A stretch of DNA of 64,000 nucleotides from Sceloporus undulatus (taxonomy: Eukaryota > Chordata > Lepidosauria > Squamata > Phrynosomatidae), in the NCBI RefSeq assembly GCF_019175285.1, contig NC_056528.1, positions 18,145,020 through 18,209,019 on the forward strand, written 5' to 3'. Numbering within the stretch: the stretch's first letter is position 1; each line of letters begins with the position of its first letter. The translations under genes were made by a program, and so were the position numbers. The notes under the pieces were generated by a model. It was not told where the DNA came from, ran no database searches, and was given only the letters and a program-made list of their open reading frames with translations. Below are positions 45,063 to 64,000 of the stretch, piece by piece.

Positions 45063-45807
45063 ACCCAGCAGCAAAATTGGGTAGGTATGTCCAATTCAGG
45101 TATACACCACGTTTCAGGAGACTACCTGTGATAACAGGCCAATGGAAATGGAAACACTGTAAGGTTTAAGGTTTAACATCTACTACGTGGATTCCTGTCC
45201 TGTCTTTTTTCTGGGAACCATCTGCACTTCAATAATTGGATGGCCCCATTCTGTCTCTCTTGTGTGGGAGGCTGTTTTGACATCAGCAGTAATGAGTTTA
45301 AATGGAGTTTGAGCCATCCTTGCGCGCGCTTATCACCTCCCGCCTAACACAGTTATAAAGACATGGGGATGAGATTGTTCTGGGAATGGGGACTGGGTTG
45401 CCGTGGGCAGGCAGAGACCTTTCTGCCTTTGGTTAAGAGTTTGCACTAATGTGATTGTGTAGAAATCTGTTCCCAATAAACTCCACGGCTGTCAATTACG
45501 GGAAGAACATGTGCATGCATTTAACCCCTGAGCTGACGTGATTTAAAATGGGGCTTCAGCACAATCCAGCCCTGTGGCAGTGAAGTTAATTTCATTGATG
45601 ATCATAGGGACATCTGCAGCTTCTAAACAGAGATTAGATTAAACCGTGTTGCTGAATTGTTACCTATTCAGCTCCCGCCTTGGAATATAGCATTCTGTGT
45701 GTGACGGCAAACTTAACTGGGTTCCATTTTGTCTCCTTCGTGCTCAGTGTGTCTTTGGTTTTGCAGATCATTACAGAATAGCTGCTTGTCTTTGTTATTA
45801 TTTTCTG

Positions 45808-45935
45808 CCAAGCCAACTTTGACGTATGCTGACGCTACGAATGAGAGACTCCTGCAATCCCTGGTCATTAACAGCCCTCCTCAGATCTTCCAAACTCAGG
45901 GCTGTGGGTTCCTTGAGTCAATCCACTTGTAGAGA
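45808..45935 (+). repeat. Dispersed repeat fragment
   Basis: 'gacgtatgctgacgctacga', 'atgagagactcctgcaatcc', 'cattaacagccctcctcaga', 'tcttccaaactcagggctgt' and 'gagtcaatccactt' match a common reptile repeat; I do not assign its family. Confidence 0.45.
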
Positions 45936-46749
45936 AGTCCTCCTCTTTTTTTAATGCCCTGTTTTAGCTTTCCCTCTCATTTTTGCATGCTGTTTCCTCT
46001 CACTTACCTGGCTGCCTTTGGTGGTCCTAAATATCCAAGAGAGGCTCCTGGGATAGCTCTACACCATTCTTTCCAATACGCATTCTGTGGAATGAGCACA
46101 CTTTCTCCTGTAGTTCAAGAAATTAGAAGAAGCAGAACAGATAGCCAGTGTACCAAAGCCTGTGGTTTAAAAAGGAATCATAGAGTGATCTGGCTCTCTT
46201 TTCCAGTTTTAAAGGATCAGGCTGAATTGTGAGACAGTCCCATATTGTGCAGTGATTGTAGGCAGTCCTGAGTTCTTGCATAGAAAAATCTGAAAGATTT
46301 AACTTTCAGCCTCAGTTTGTATCGCCTGGAACTGAATGCAGCCCTGAACACGTTTTGTGGTTGGAAATCAACATATTTCTCAGTTTCTAGTGCAATTTGC
46401 AATAGCAAGTACATTGGGAAAATGCCCACAAAATATGTATCAATTTTCATGTGAAAATAATAAAAACCTCAACCTTTAATTAAAAAGTTTAGAGAGGCTT
46501 AGCAGGTCTTTCTGGTGCATATAGTTTATTCAGATTTTAGCAACTGGCTCCATTCTTATCTCATCCTTTTGGCACCCTCAATATGGGTGGTGGCAAAAGG
46601 AAATACAGGATTTACTTCTAGCATTTGTATGGCCATGTGAATTGTTCTTTGGTTTATTCATAGCTGTACCATTAATGCAGCCTCTGTGTTTTGTGTTGTC
46701 ATATTGTACTTCACAGTTCGTATAACCATGACTACATTTAGTAAAGGTT

Positions 46750-46832
46750 TTGAGGGTTATTCCTGGAATGGGGAAAAGGGGCTGTCCAAATGATGTGGGA
46801 TTCCAACTCCCATTATCCCTCACCATTTACTA
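46750..46832. repeat. Short foldback repeat, half copy
   Basis: 'ccaaatgatgtgggattcca', 'actcccattatccctcacca' is one arm of the family, ending about 20 bp before the SLC31A1 exon 2 acceptor. Confidence 0.45.
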
Positions 46833-46890
46833 TGCTGTTTGACTCTTCTAGGTGTCTTCTGTATTCCCTGCCTTTTATCCAGGAGTCAAG

Positions 46891-48979
<2,089 letters not shown>

Positions 48980-49750
48980 TACCTGGCAGTGGGGGCCAAC
49001 CCTTTTCCTCCAGCCTCTGGAAAGGACCAGGCTTACTGGAAACATGCCAACAAAATCCATGGGGTGCCCTCCCACCAACCTTCTGGGAACAATACTTGTG
49101 CCTCTCTTCTCTGCCACATCCTCCCTTCCTCCCCAGAAGAGGGGCAGTGGTGGTCTTGAGTGGTAGGAAGAGAGCTAGTAACCGGTTAGGGCAGCCTCCT
49201 TAGGACAATTGGCTTATATAATAGAAACAATTAGTGGTTTTGATTTTTTTTTAAAAGACTGTACCATGATTGAAACTAGCTGACAAGTCAATGCAGACAA
49301 TGATTCCATGTTCTCTTCATAATGCTTTTAAACAGCCAGTGCTTGGATTTGATGGGGGGTGGTTATAGAAAGGGTGTATTGAATCAAAGGTAGTAGACAG
49401 ATACAGAGCTGCAAGCCAACATAATGGCAGTATCTCTGCTGGGTAAAAGAACAGCAGTCAATGCAATCTGTTCAGAGGTTTCAGCTTTGTGTTCTGTTTC
49501 CCCCCCAAAGCTGTTTTACTGGCCTGTTTCTAGCCCTAGGTACCAGCAGTCCCAGAGCGTTTGCTTTCCAGAGCAGCTAAGGGGCTGCAGACAATCTGAC
49601 AATCTACGGTAATGGCACGTGACTCTTAATTGTCCGTTGTGACTTGCTGACATAATTGTGAGTGTGTAAAATGTATGCAAATCAACATGTTCTTAAAAAG
49701 GAAAAAGTGCGAGCCATCTTTTAAATAAATTGATGGAACAAGCTTTGGCT
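48980..49750 (+). other. SLC31A1: SLC31A1 3' untranslated region, proximal
   Basis: Runs from the stop codon to just after AATAAA at 49724-49729. A longer transcript using AATAAA at 52889-52894 is possible, as CTR1 mRNAs often have long 3'UTRs. Confidence 0.6.
49724..49729 (+). terminator. SLC31A1: Candidate proximal poly(A) signal of SLC31A1
   Basis: AATAAA in 'cttttaaataaattg', 745 nt beyond the stop codon. Confidence 0.6.
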
Positions 49751-49817
49751 TCACTGTGACTTGAAGGTCATCAGAGGCAGCATTCATTTCTAAGCAATCC
49801 CTTCTACCTCAGTTAAG

Positions 49818-50018
49818 ACTGCAGTGATGATGAACCTTTTAGAGGCCAAGTGCCCAAACTGCAATCCAAAACCCACTTATTTGTTGCAAAGTGCCATGTC
49901 CCTCTGGCTTTCTAGTAACAAACTCTGGCAAACTCTGTGCTGGGGCGACGGCACATGTGCGCTCTGAGTGCCACCCCTGGCATGCGTGGCATAGGTTCAC
50001 CATCACTGGACTAGGGTA
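49818..50018. mobile_element. hAT-like MITE, copy 2
   Basis: Ends 'cagtgatgatgaacctttt' and 'cataggttcaccatcactg' are a near-perfect inverted pair. The interior matches copy 1 at 39030-39236 ('gtgcccaaactgcaa', 'aagtgccatgtccct'). Confidence 0.7.
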
Positions 50019-51350
50019 AACAGCCTGAAGCTGTGTCTGCACCAGTGATCCATCTCTCATCTCATTCTGTGATGGCTGTTTATTTCTTTCCTAGCATCGT
50101 TAAGCCTGTATAGGCAGAAATTGCAACCCAACCTGCTGTTTTAGAAGATAGGCAGGAATGCTTACAATTAGATCAATTTGCAAGATAGGCATTCTAGTTT
50201 GCTATTTCAGTTAGCACACCAGCTGAGGATTATGTTCCTTGAAATACTTGACTATTGCAAAAATATTGGTTTTCATCTTCTGAAAAACAATGTTCCTCCC
50301 TACCCACCTGATCTTAAATCTTGGAAGTGGAAATCTTGAGGAAACACTAACCCAGAAATGTAGACTGTAGCAGATATTCCTGGTATTTTCTAGCATATAA
50401 CTTGGTTTAATTAAAACAGCTGATGCAGGCTCATCTTGAGACAGGAGGTGCCCTCACAGTATCTACACAGGGTCATTCGAAATGAAAAATCAAAAATTGT
50501 GAAATGCTTTGTACATAATATAATATGATAACTGACTGGACTTAGGATTCAGGAGTATGAAGCATTTCATATTACTACTACTCCCATCTCTCACCACTGA
50601 CCAGGGTGGCTGGGATTGATGGGAAGAGAACGACAGAGGTTCCCCAGCTTTGATTTATCCCGTCTTTCAAAAACGACTTCTTTTTACAGTTGGGTTAGGG
50701 TAGAGAAATATTGAATTTTTTTCCTTGCCAAGGGCGCCACAAATAGTAGAGCTGTGTCAGCTATAGCTTTCCAGCCCTTGCTGCTAAATTGTTCTCAATG
50801 GTGCTACTGTGCAGTGTTGCGGCTCTCATGTGGTATTGCACGCTTGTGTGGAAAACATTCTTCCCACTTCAAGTGTAAGTGACAAACATGTGCCTCTTTC
50901 CACCGGCATCACCACCGAGCAATGGTACATGTCAAGGGATGCAGGGCCCTAGTGTTGCCATTTAGGGCATATCAGCTTTAAAAGGCAGGGTGGGAACCAT
51001 ATAGAAACACAATCCACTCCATTTTAACTTCATGCAAAAAGCTAGTTTTGTAGCAAGGAAGGAAGTGGCAATTTAGAGTTGGACTCTGTATGGCATGGCA
51101 CTGTTTGCTTGATGATCTTCCAAGATAAAGTGGAGAGATCCAAGTCTTCAAGCATGTTTCCCTAAACACAACAGGAGCTAATGAGTGCTGTCTTTGTTAT
51201 GCGGATGTGGGGAGAGATTAAGCCTACATTCCTCAGCAGGTAACTAGAATGACAAGATAGGAATTAATTGAAATAACTGGCAAAGAAATGTAACAAATCC
51301 TGGGCACTTGTTTCTCCTGAATTCAAAGGTACATAGCAAACAATTCACAT
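50019..51350. other. Convergent intergenic DNA or distal SLC31A1 3'UTR
   Basis: A diverged foldback repeat lies near 50570-50645. Otherwise no recognised feature. Confidence 0.4.
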
Positions 51351-51352
51351 GG

Positions 51353-51432
51353 GAAGTAGAATTCAGAAACATAGCTGTGTTAGTCTGGAATGTCAGCATG
51401 CAAAGTGGTCTTGTAGCAAGATGTCTTTGTAT
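51353..51432. repeat. Dispersed repeat shared with 19632-19752 (opposite orientation)
   Basis: 'acatagctgtgttagtctgg', 'aatgtcagcatgcaaagtgg' and 'tcttgtagcaagatgtcttt' are the reverse complement of the copy in FKBP15 intron 9. Confidence 0.5.
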
Positions 51433-51674
51433 GCAATTATTCACATGGGTGCAACCAGGCAGGACTCCTGTCTTAAAAAAATACAGGCAGCCTAGGCAAC
51501 TAAAATTTGTCATGCTAAAATTTCAGGCGCATATGGACAGGTGCCTTGGGAAAAGAAAGGCTGCTTGTACTTCTGGAAGGGGTGAAAAGATGCAGGTTAG
51601 CCTATGCATTCTAAGCGACACAAGTTGTGACCATCACTTAGTGGTAACTTGCGTTATTGAATACCACAGTAGTG

Positions 51675-51735
51675 TTGTGTGCCTGGGGATGATGGGAGTT
51701 GTAGTGCAATACATCTGGAGAATAACTAATTGAGG
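51675..51735. repeat. Short foldback repeat, half copy
   Basis: 'gggatgatgggagttgtagt' and 'gcaatacatctggag' form one arm of the family. Confidence 0.45.
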
Positions 51736-51759
51736 AAGGCTATATGGTACAGGTTTGGC

Positions 51760-53395
51760 TTGTTACCCTACTTCAGTGGTGGTGCCTTGGAGTCTAATCA
51801 TTTTATATTCCAGGTTACCTAAGGGAGACGAGTTCTGCTTGCTCAAGCCAAATTCATATCTAGTTCAGCATTCTGTTTTTCTGGAGTGGCCCATTCAAAT
51901 GTCTTCAGCATGGTTCCGATAAATAATAAGGTACGAGCGGCCAGTCATGCTAGTAACTTTTCTGTATTGACATGGTTATTGTAAAGTGACTGACGTTCAG
52001 CCATATGTAACCAACCTCCCGCAGGTTTGACTGTGATTTCTATTGTTTCTAGCAAGCATTGGCTGTGCTAGGTAAGTGATGCAGTCCTAACACATTTGGC
52101 CAGGTCCAAATTGGTCTTCAGCATCTGGTCAGAAGGCAAGATTTGCCCAACCTGGGGGCCTTCAAATATGGACTCCAACTCCTACCTCCCCCAGCCACTT
52201 CTCTGAAAGGCACCAATTTAAGAGGCTGCTTCAGTCAGTTTCAGACCCTTGTGCCAACCAACTCCTCTGTAGTACATTCATAACAGTTTAGGTCAGGTCA
52301 GTGCCATTTACTACAAAAGTAGATGTATCCCACAGACTACTTACCCCTAACTAAACCAGCCTTATTCTTCTCTCAAGGTGCAACCTGAATTTGCTGCCTC
52401 CTCTAAATGAGTGGTTCTCAGCTTTCCATCCTCCAGATGCTTTGAATTTCAGTTTCCAAAAGGCATGACCCATGATTCTGGTGGACTAAAAGTTGAAAAC
52501 AACTGTTCTTCTTTATCTCTGTGTATACAGAGTTATAGAAAGACACCCTGGTGACGATGCATTTAGCATATTTTACTTTTCCCCATACATATAAGGGAGG
52601 AGGAAATCTGTCCTCTACCAATCTTGTCTTAGTGTATGACTGTGGAAGGAAGGCACTACTACCATCTCCCATTTATATCTAGCCACGCTCTTATGAGCTT
52701 ATATGATTGTGTTGCTGGTGCTTTACCCCACTGTACTCAAGAAAAAGAAGGTGCCTTTACCATGTTTCCAGACCATATATCTTCTCTAGCATAATGCCAT
52801 GCTGGATGTATATATATATTAAATCCATAGTGGAGATTGCCCATCTGATACTATTATGTAAGTACTGATTATCAGTCTGTATGTAACTAATAAAGCAGAA
52901 TGTATCTTACAGGTATGTTGCATGGACTCTTTCAAAGCTGCTCTGTGTTATAGCACCAGGCAATTCCAGAATCATACAAGAACTACCATGAAGGAAGCCT
53001 CTGGCATTTTAGTTTTTAAAATCACAGCACATTTCACTGCACTGTTATCAAGAATTGTAGGTGTACATAGAAGAAGCAAGCTCTTGACACTGGTTTCTAT
53101 ATATATATTTACCACATTTATATGCTGCTTCTTGGCCATTGGGTTCAAGCTGCATTCCCAATAATGAAGTCAAACAGCCAGTTCACTTTAGAACGGTCCT
53201 TATTATCTCACCTCTTCCTGAAATGCAAACTGTATAGCGATAAAGACATACCTAAATTAAAGCCTCTGACACAGAAGGTTCTTTTTATGCCCATCCAGCC
53301 CCCATTTCTCCTCCTCTGTTGAACTTTTAAAAATACAATCAGCATTGGAAGGAAGGTGAACAGCATAACAGAGAAAGCAGGTAAGCTTGCCTCAC
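51760..53395. other. Intergenic DNA between SLC31A1 and CDC26
   Basis: Two further foldback fragments (about 52150-52225 and 52425-52500), a (TA)n near 52810, AATAAA at 52889-52894 and a LINE scrap near 53095-53160. No gene recognised. Confidence 0.45.
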
Positions 53396-53399
53396 TAGC

Positions 53400-53545
53400 T
53401 TGTTGTTGTTGGGTGCCTTTAAGTCATTTCTGACCTATGGTGACCCTAAGGCGGTTATCAGGTTTTCTTGCCTAAGCTGGGATTCAATCCCTAGTCACCT
53501 AGTCCAAGACCCAAGCCACTACATCACACTGGCTCCCACCTCAGC
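53400..53545 (-). repeat. tRNA-derived squamate SINE (reverse orientation, truncated)
   Basis: 'tgttgttgttgggtgccttt', 'ctatggtgaccctaaggcgg', 'tgggattcaatccc' (B box) and 'actacatcacactggc'; the middle of the element is missing. Confidence 0.7.
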
Positions 53546-53763
53546 AGCTATACCCAGCATATTAAAACACAAACACCAACCCACAGGTCTATGAGTTTAG
53601 CCACCAAAGTGGAAATCATAAGAGAAGTGGAAAATCCTATGCATAAAATCCATGCAATTCTGGCCACATCTCAGTGTTAAGATTTTAATTCCATCCATAA
53701 GATTCAAAACATCTCATCCAAAAAATGTGATTTATAAACTTTTAAAAAAGGGAAAAAAACACT

Positions 53764-53769
53764 TTTATT
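53764..53769 (-). terminator. CDC26: Candidate poly(A) signal of CDC26
   Basis: Forward 'tttatt' reads AATAAA on the minus strand, 234 nt after the CDC26 stop codon. Confidence 0.55.
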
Positions 53770-54002
53770 TAAGATACATCAGCTAAAGAGATTGCAAGAG
53801 GGAAAAAGCCCCAAGTGGAACAAGAATGCCATAGAGTTTGGGAGAAGAGTCTCTGGTTTGCCAGAGGAATTGCTTCCTTTAATGCCAAGAGAAGGCAGGC
53901 CCATTCCTCTTGGCTGCTTCCAGATGAACTTCTTACAGACTCAAAGGAATTCCTCCTTTGCCCAAACCTTGTGGATGCTAGCAAAACGAATGTCCTTTGG
54001 CC

Positions 54003-55342
54003 CTAGAACTCAAAGTTCCCAAACTGAGAGGAACGATTGTTGGGTTTGGGTTGCGGTTTGTAGCCGATCCGATCGTGGATCATCTGTTCTCGGTTCTTGT
54101 CGTTGTTTAGTCCCAGGGCTCCCTCGCTGTCGCTGGCGCCCACCACGTCCACCTCTTCACGCTGCTTCTTACGGCTCTGTGGAGGCAAAAAGGAACCATG
54201 AGACTAATTTAAAAGGACAAGATGGCGGTGTCCTCCATGCTGGGTAAAGGCTTCGCCACCTTTAAGTGTCAAGATCTTTTCTCTTGGAGTTAATTCGCTG
54301 CCCTTAGCAATGCAGAAATGGTCCAAGCACAGGGCAAAAACCAGAGACTTAGGCTGCATCCAGAGTGCATGAATAATGTCGTTTGACCCTGCTTGAACTG
54401 CCATGGCTCAGCGCTGTGAATTCTGGGAACTGTAGTTTGGAGAGGCATTTACCCTTCTCTTCCAGAGACCTCTGGTGCCCCAGCAAACTACAAATCCTCA
54501 AACTGCACAACATGGAGCCATGGCAGCTCAAGCGGAGCCAAACTGCATCAATTCTAGAGTGCAGCTTTTGTGAGATCTTTCGCCTTCTCATGAAGGAGCT
54601 CTAGTGCCCCAGCGGACTACAGATCCCAGGATTCCACAGCATGGAGCCACGGCACTTAAAACCGTGTCAGACTGCATCATTTCTGCAGTCTAAACAACAA
54701 CAACAATGTTGTTTATAACACGCTTTCCACCAAAGAGCAGAACATTAAACACAGGAGGCAATAAAACAAATGGCAGTACTTGCCCATAAGGAAACATTGC
54801 AGAATACTTGCCCATAGGGAAACATAGGGAAATATTTGCCCATAGGGATACATAGGGGAATACATAGGGAATGTTTGCCCATAGGGATACATAGGGGAAT
54901 ACATAGGGAATGTTTGCCCATAGGGGAACATTGGGCAATCATTTTGCTATGATTCCCTATGTACTTGTCCCTTGTTTTAATACGTCCCATGAAACACACA
55001 AAATCAAAGGCAGGCAATAAAACGCAATGACTGTAAAATGCTCAAAGAGTAAAACAACATACAATAGCAAAATGATATATAATTGTGTGACAAGACACAA
55101 GACAAGTAGATATACTATGAGACGTGTGAGTTTCTGCCAGGGAGCTCTAGCGCCCCAGCGAACTACAGATCCCAGAATTCCACAGCCTGGAGCCATGGCA
55201 GTTAAAGCGGTGTCAAAGCGGATTATTTCGGCCGTGTGGCCGCAGCGCTAAAGCCACCTGCCTCCAGCTCCTTCCGGGCGCCTTCGAACTCCTCGATGTC
55301 GTCCAGCTTCAGCTCCAGCCGCGTCGGCTTCCTCCGAAGCAT
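54003..55342 (-). CDS. CDC26: CDC26 (APC12), anaphase-promoting complex subunit, complete
   Basis: Exon 1 55342-55262 (27 codons) and exon 2 54176-54003 (57 codons plus TAG) give 84 residues (human 85). Exon 1 encodes [20 protein letters not shown], the N-terminal segment that threads into the APC6/CDC16 TPR superhelix. Exon 2 starts [13 protein letters not shown] and ends [11 protein letters not shown]. The only in-frame junction that restores the family sequence (KELE|SRKKQ) uses donor GAG|GCAGGT, a GC-AG intron; the GT three bases further gives a frame with an immediate stop. The intron is about 1.1 kb and packed with MITE copies. The gene shares a promoter with PRPF4. Confidence 0.95.
54352..54567. 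mobile_element. Foldback MITE, family B, complete copy
   Basis: Arms 'aactgccatggctcagcgct' with 'gaattctgggaactgtagtt' and 'caaactacaaatcctcaaac' with 'atggagccatggcagctcaa' mirror each other. Ends 'ggctgcatccagagtgca' and 'tctagagtgcagct'. In the CDC26 intron. Confidence 0.7.
54592..54697. mobile_element. Foldback MITE, family B, half copy
   Basis: 'gtgccccagcggactacaga', 'tcccaggattccacagcatg' and 'catcatttctgcagtctaaa'. CDC26 intron, 25 bp from the complete copy. Confidence 0.65.
54778..54955. repeat. Minisatellite in the CDC26 intron
   Basis: Imperfect units of 28-40 bp built from 'tttgcccatagggatacata' and 'ggggaatacatagggaatg' repeat about five times; two central units are nearly identical. 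Confidence 0.85.
55137..55252. mobile_element. Foldback MITE, family B, half copy next to the CDC26 donor
   Basis: 'tagcgccccagcgaactaca', 'gatcccagaattccacagcc', 'atggcagttaaagcggtgtc' and 'gattatttcggc'. It ends about 10 bp inside the intron from the unusual GC donor of CDC26 exon 1. Confidence 0.65.
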
Positions 55343-55638
55343 CTTGGCAGCAAGGAAGGAGGGCGCATGCGCCTCGACGCCCACGCCCACCGCCTTCAAG
55401 CGCAGAGCCGGTAAGCCCCGCCCCGAATCTAAAGAAACCCGGAAGCGCTAGCGAAAAAAAACCCGCCCAGTTTGCGACCATAGAGTTTGCTTGAAAATCC
55501 TAGAGCGGNNNNNNNNNNCGCGGCATGAATAGAACGGAAGGACGTGATTGGTTGACAGTCAGCTAATGCCCCGGAAGTGTTTCTGAGGATCCATTGTGGA
55601 GGTTTTCTTGAGTGGAGGGAAGACGTCCGAGCAATTTA
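55343..55638. promoter_or_regulatory. CDC26/PRPF4 bidirectional promoter
   Basis: 296 bp separate the two start codons. Sites seen: a palindromic NRF1 motif GCGCATGCGC (55363-55372), an Sp1 box CCCCGCCCC (55416-55424), ETS/GABP motifs CCGGAAGC (55439-55446) and CCGGAAGT (55571-55578), and an inverted CCAAT (ATTGG, 55547-55551). No TATA box. This fits a housekeeping divergent promoter. A 10-N gap (55509-55518) interrupts it. Confidence 0.8.
55509..55518. other. Assembly gap (10 N) inside the shared promoter
   Basis: Ten N; true length unknown, so promoter spacing is uncertain. Confidence 0.95.
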
Positions 55639-63421
<7,783 letters not shown>

Positions 63422-64000
63422 ACCGGGATTCCTGCTGAACTGGCCTTTTCCAGATCCTGTAACAAAGGAAGACTCAAACTGTAACAAGCTGGGTTCACAA
63501 AGAGCCATTGCTGGCTTCCATGCTGATTCCCTACTGGGGACTGTGGCTGGCTTGCTGGAGTTCCAAGGACAGAGCCTAAAGATGTTCCATGCACCCTCAT
63601 CAAACCAAGCAGAGTTTCTCTTGAGAGTATCTTTATTTTTGTATTTTCCCACATCTCTTCCTCATACATTGGGCTTTGTCTCTTCAGCCCTAGACTACCG
63701 CAACTGCAAAATAAAAAAGCCACCTCAGCAGCCAGCCAGCATGCCGGGTAGTGGCTTCCCCAGCATGTATCAATTCCATACCCACCCTTGGTGATATCTG
63801 AAGCACAAACAGAGGGTAACTTCTTAGGTCGCTCTGCTGGTGTTTAGGATTGGGGTGCCTTCTCTGTTGGACAGAGACTGTTTTTTTAAAAAAATATATT
63901 AAAGCAGGCCTTCTGCTTGAATCACAAAGAATGTGTTCTTTGCATTTCTAATGCCTCTCCTCTTAGGCTGCTGGGAAACAAGAGTCCTCCCATTCAACTT
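63422..64000 (+). other. PRPF4: PRPF4 3' untranslated region and right flank
   Basis: AATAAA at 63710-63715 and ATTAAA at 63898-63903 are candidate polyadenylation signals. No further gene is seen before the window ends. Confidence 0.6.

Noticed and set aside
46852-46890. Start of SLC31A1 further upstream in exon 2
   Set aside because: The frame stays open to the acceptor but there is no ATG in it; the ATG at 46891 fits the family N-terminus and has a strong context.
54690-55017. Repetitive minus-strand open frames ([13 protein letters not shown] type)
   Set aside because: These are the CDC26-intron minisatellite translated in three frames, not a gene.

Overview
The window is vertebrate nuclear DNA carrying four intact protein-coding genes with spliced structures: FKBP15 (minus, start codon 30655, stop 2371), SLC31A1/CTR1 (plus, 46891-48979), CDC26 (minus, 55342-54003) and PRPF4 (plus, 55639-63421). 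The order and orientations match a block I remember from other vertebrates (human chromosome 9q). The interspersed repeats are squamate-like: tRNA-derived SINEs with a (GTT/AAC)n tail, a 5S rRNA-headed SINE, CR1 LINE 3' ends, hAT-like and palindromic MITEs. I infer a lizard, perhaps an iguanian; species cannot be fixed by eye. Three runs of exactly ten N are assembly gaps.

Layout. 1-2370: left flank and FKBP15 3'UTR. 2371-30655: FKBP15, 29 coding exons, 1198 residues, all exon phases consistent. 30656-31930: shared FKBP15/SLC31A1 promoter, made of a degenerate tandem array of promoter modules, followed by a degenerate repeat with ZNF143-type motifs. 31930-46851: probable long first intron of SLC31A1, filled with MITEs, LINE and SINE debris. 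46852-49745: SLC31A1 coding exons and proximal 3'UTR. 49746-53760: convergent intergenic DNA. 53764-55342: CDC26, whose single coding intron holds several MITE copies and a minisatellite. 55343-55638: compact CDC26/PRPF4 bidirectional promoter. 55639-63421: PRPF4, 14 exons, 520 residues, then its 3'UTR to the window end.

The genes do not form one pathway. They are two head-to-head housekeeping pairs: an endosomal actin/WASH-linked coiled-coil protein (FKBP15) with the high-affinity copper importer (SLC31A1), and an anaphase-promoting-complex subunit (CDC26) with a U4/U6 snRNP WD40 protein (PRPF4).

I see no evidence for a wholly new multi-gene system. The most unusual items are: a promoter module repeated five times between FKBP15 and SLC31A1; a CDC26 coding intron that only fits a GC-AG splice pair; a near-perfect 48-bp inverted duplication inside a SINE in PRPF4 intron 6; a CpG-rich MITE made of nested hairpins at 37481-37847; three copies of a 220-240-bp foldback element; and a hammerhead-like motif in a repeat in FKBP15 intron 27.
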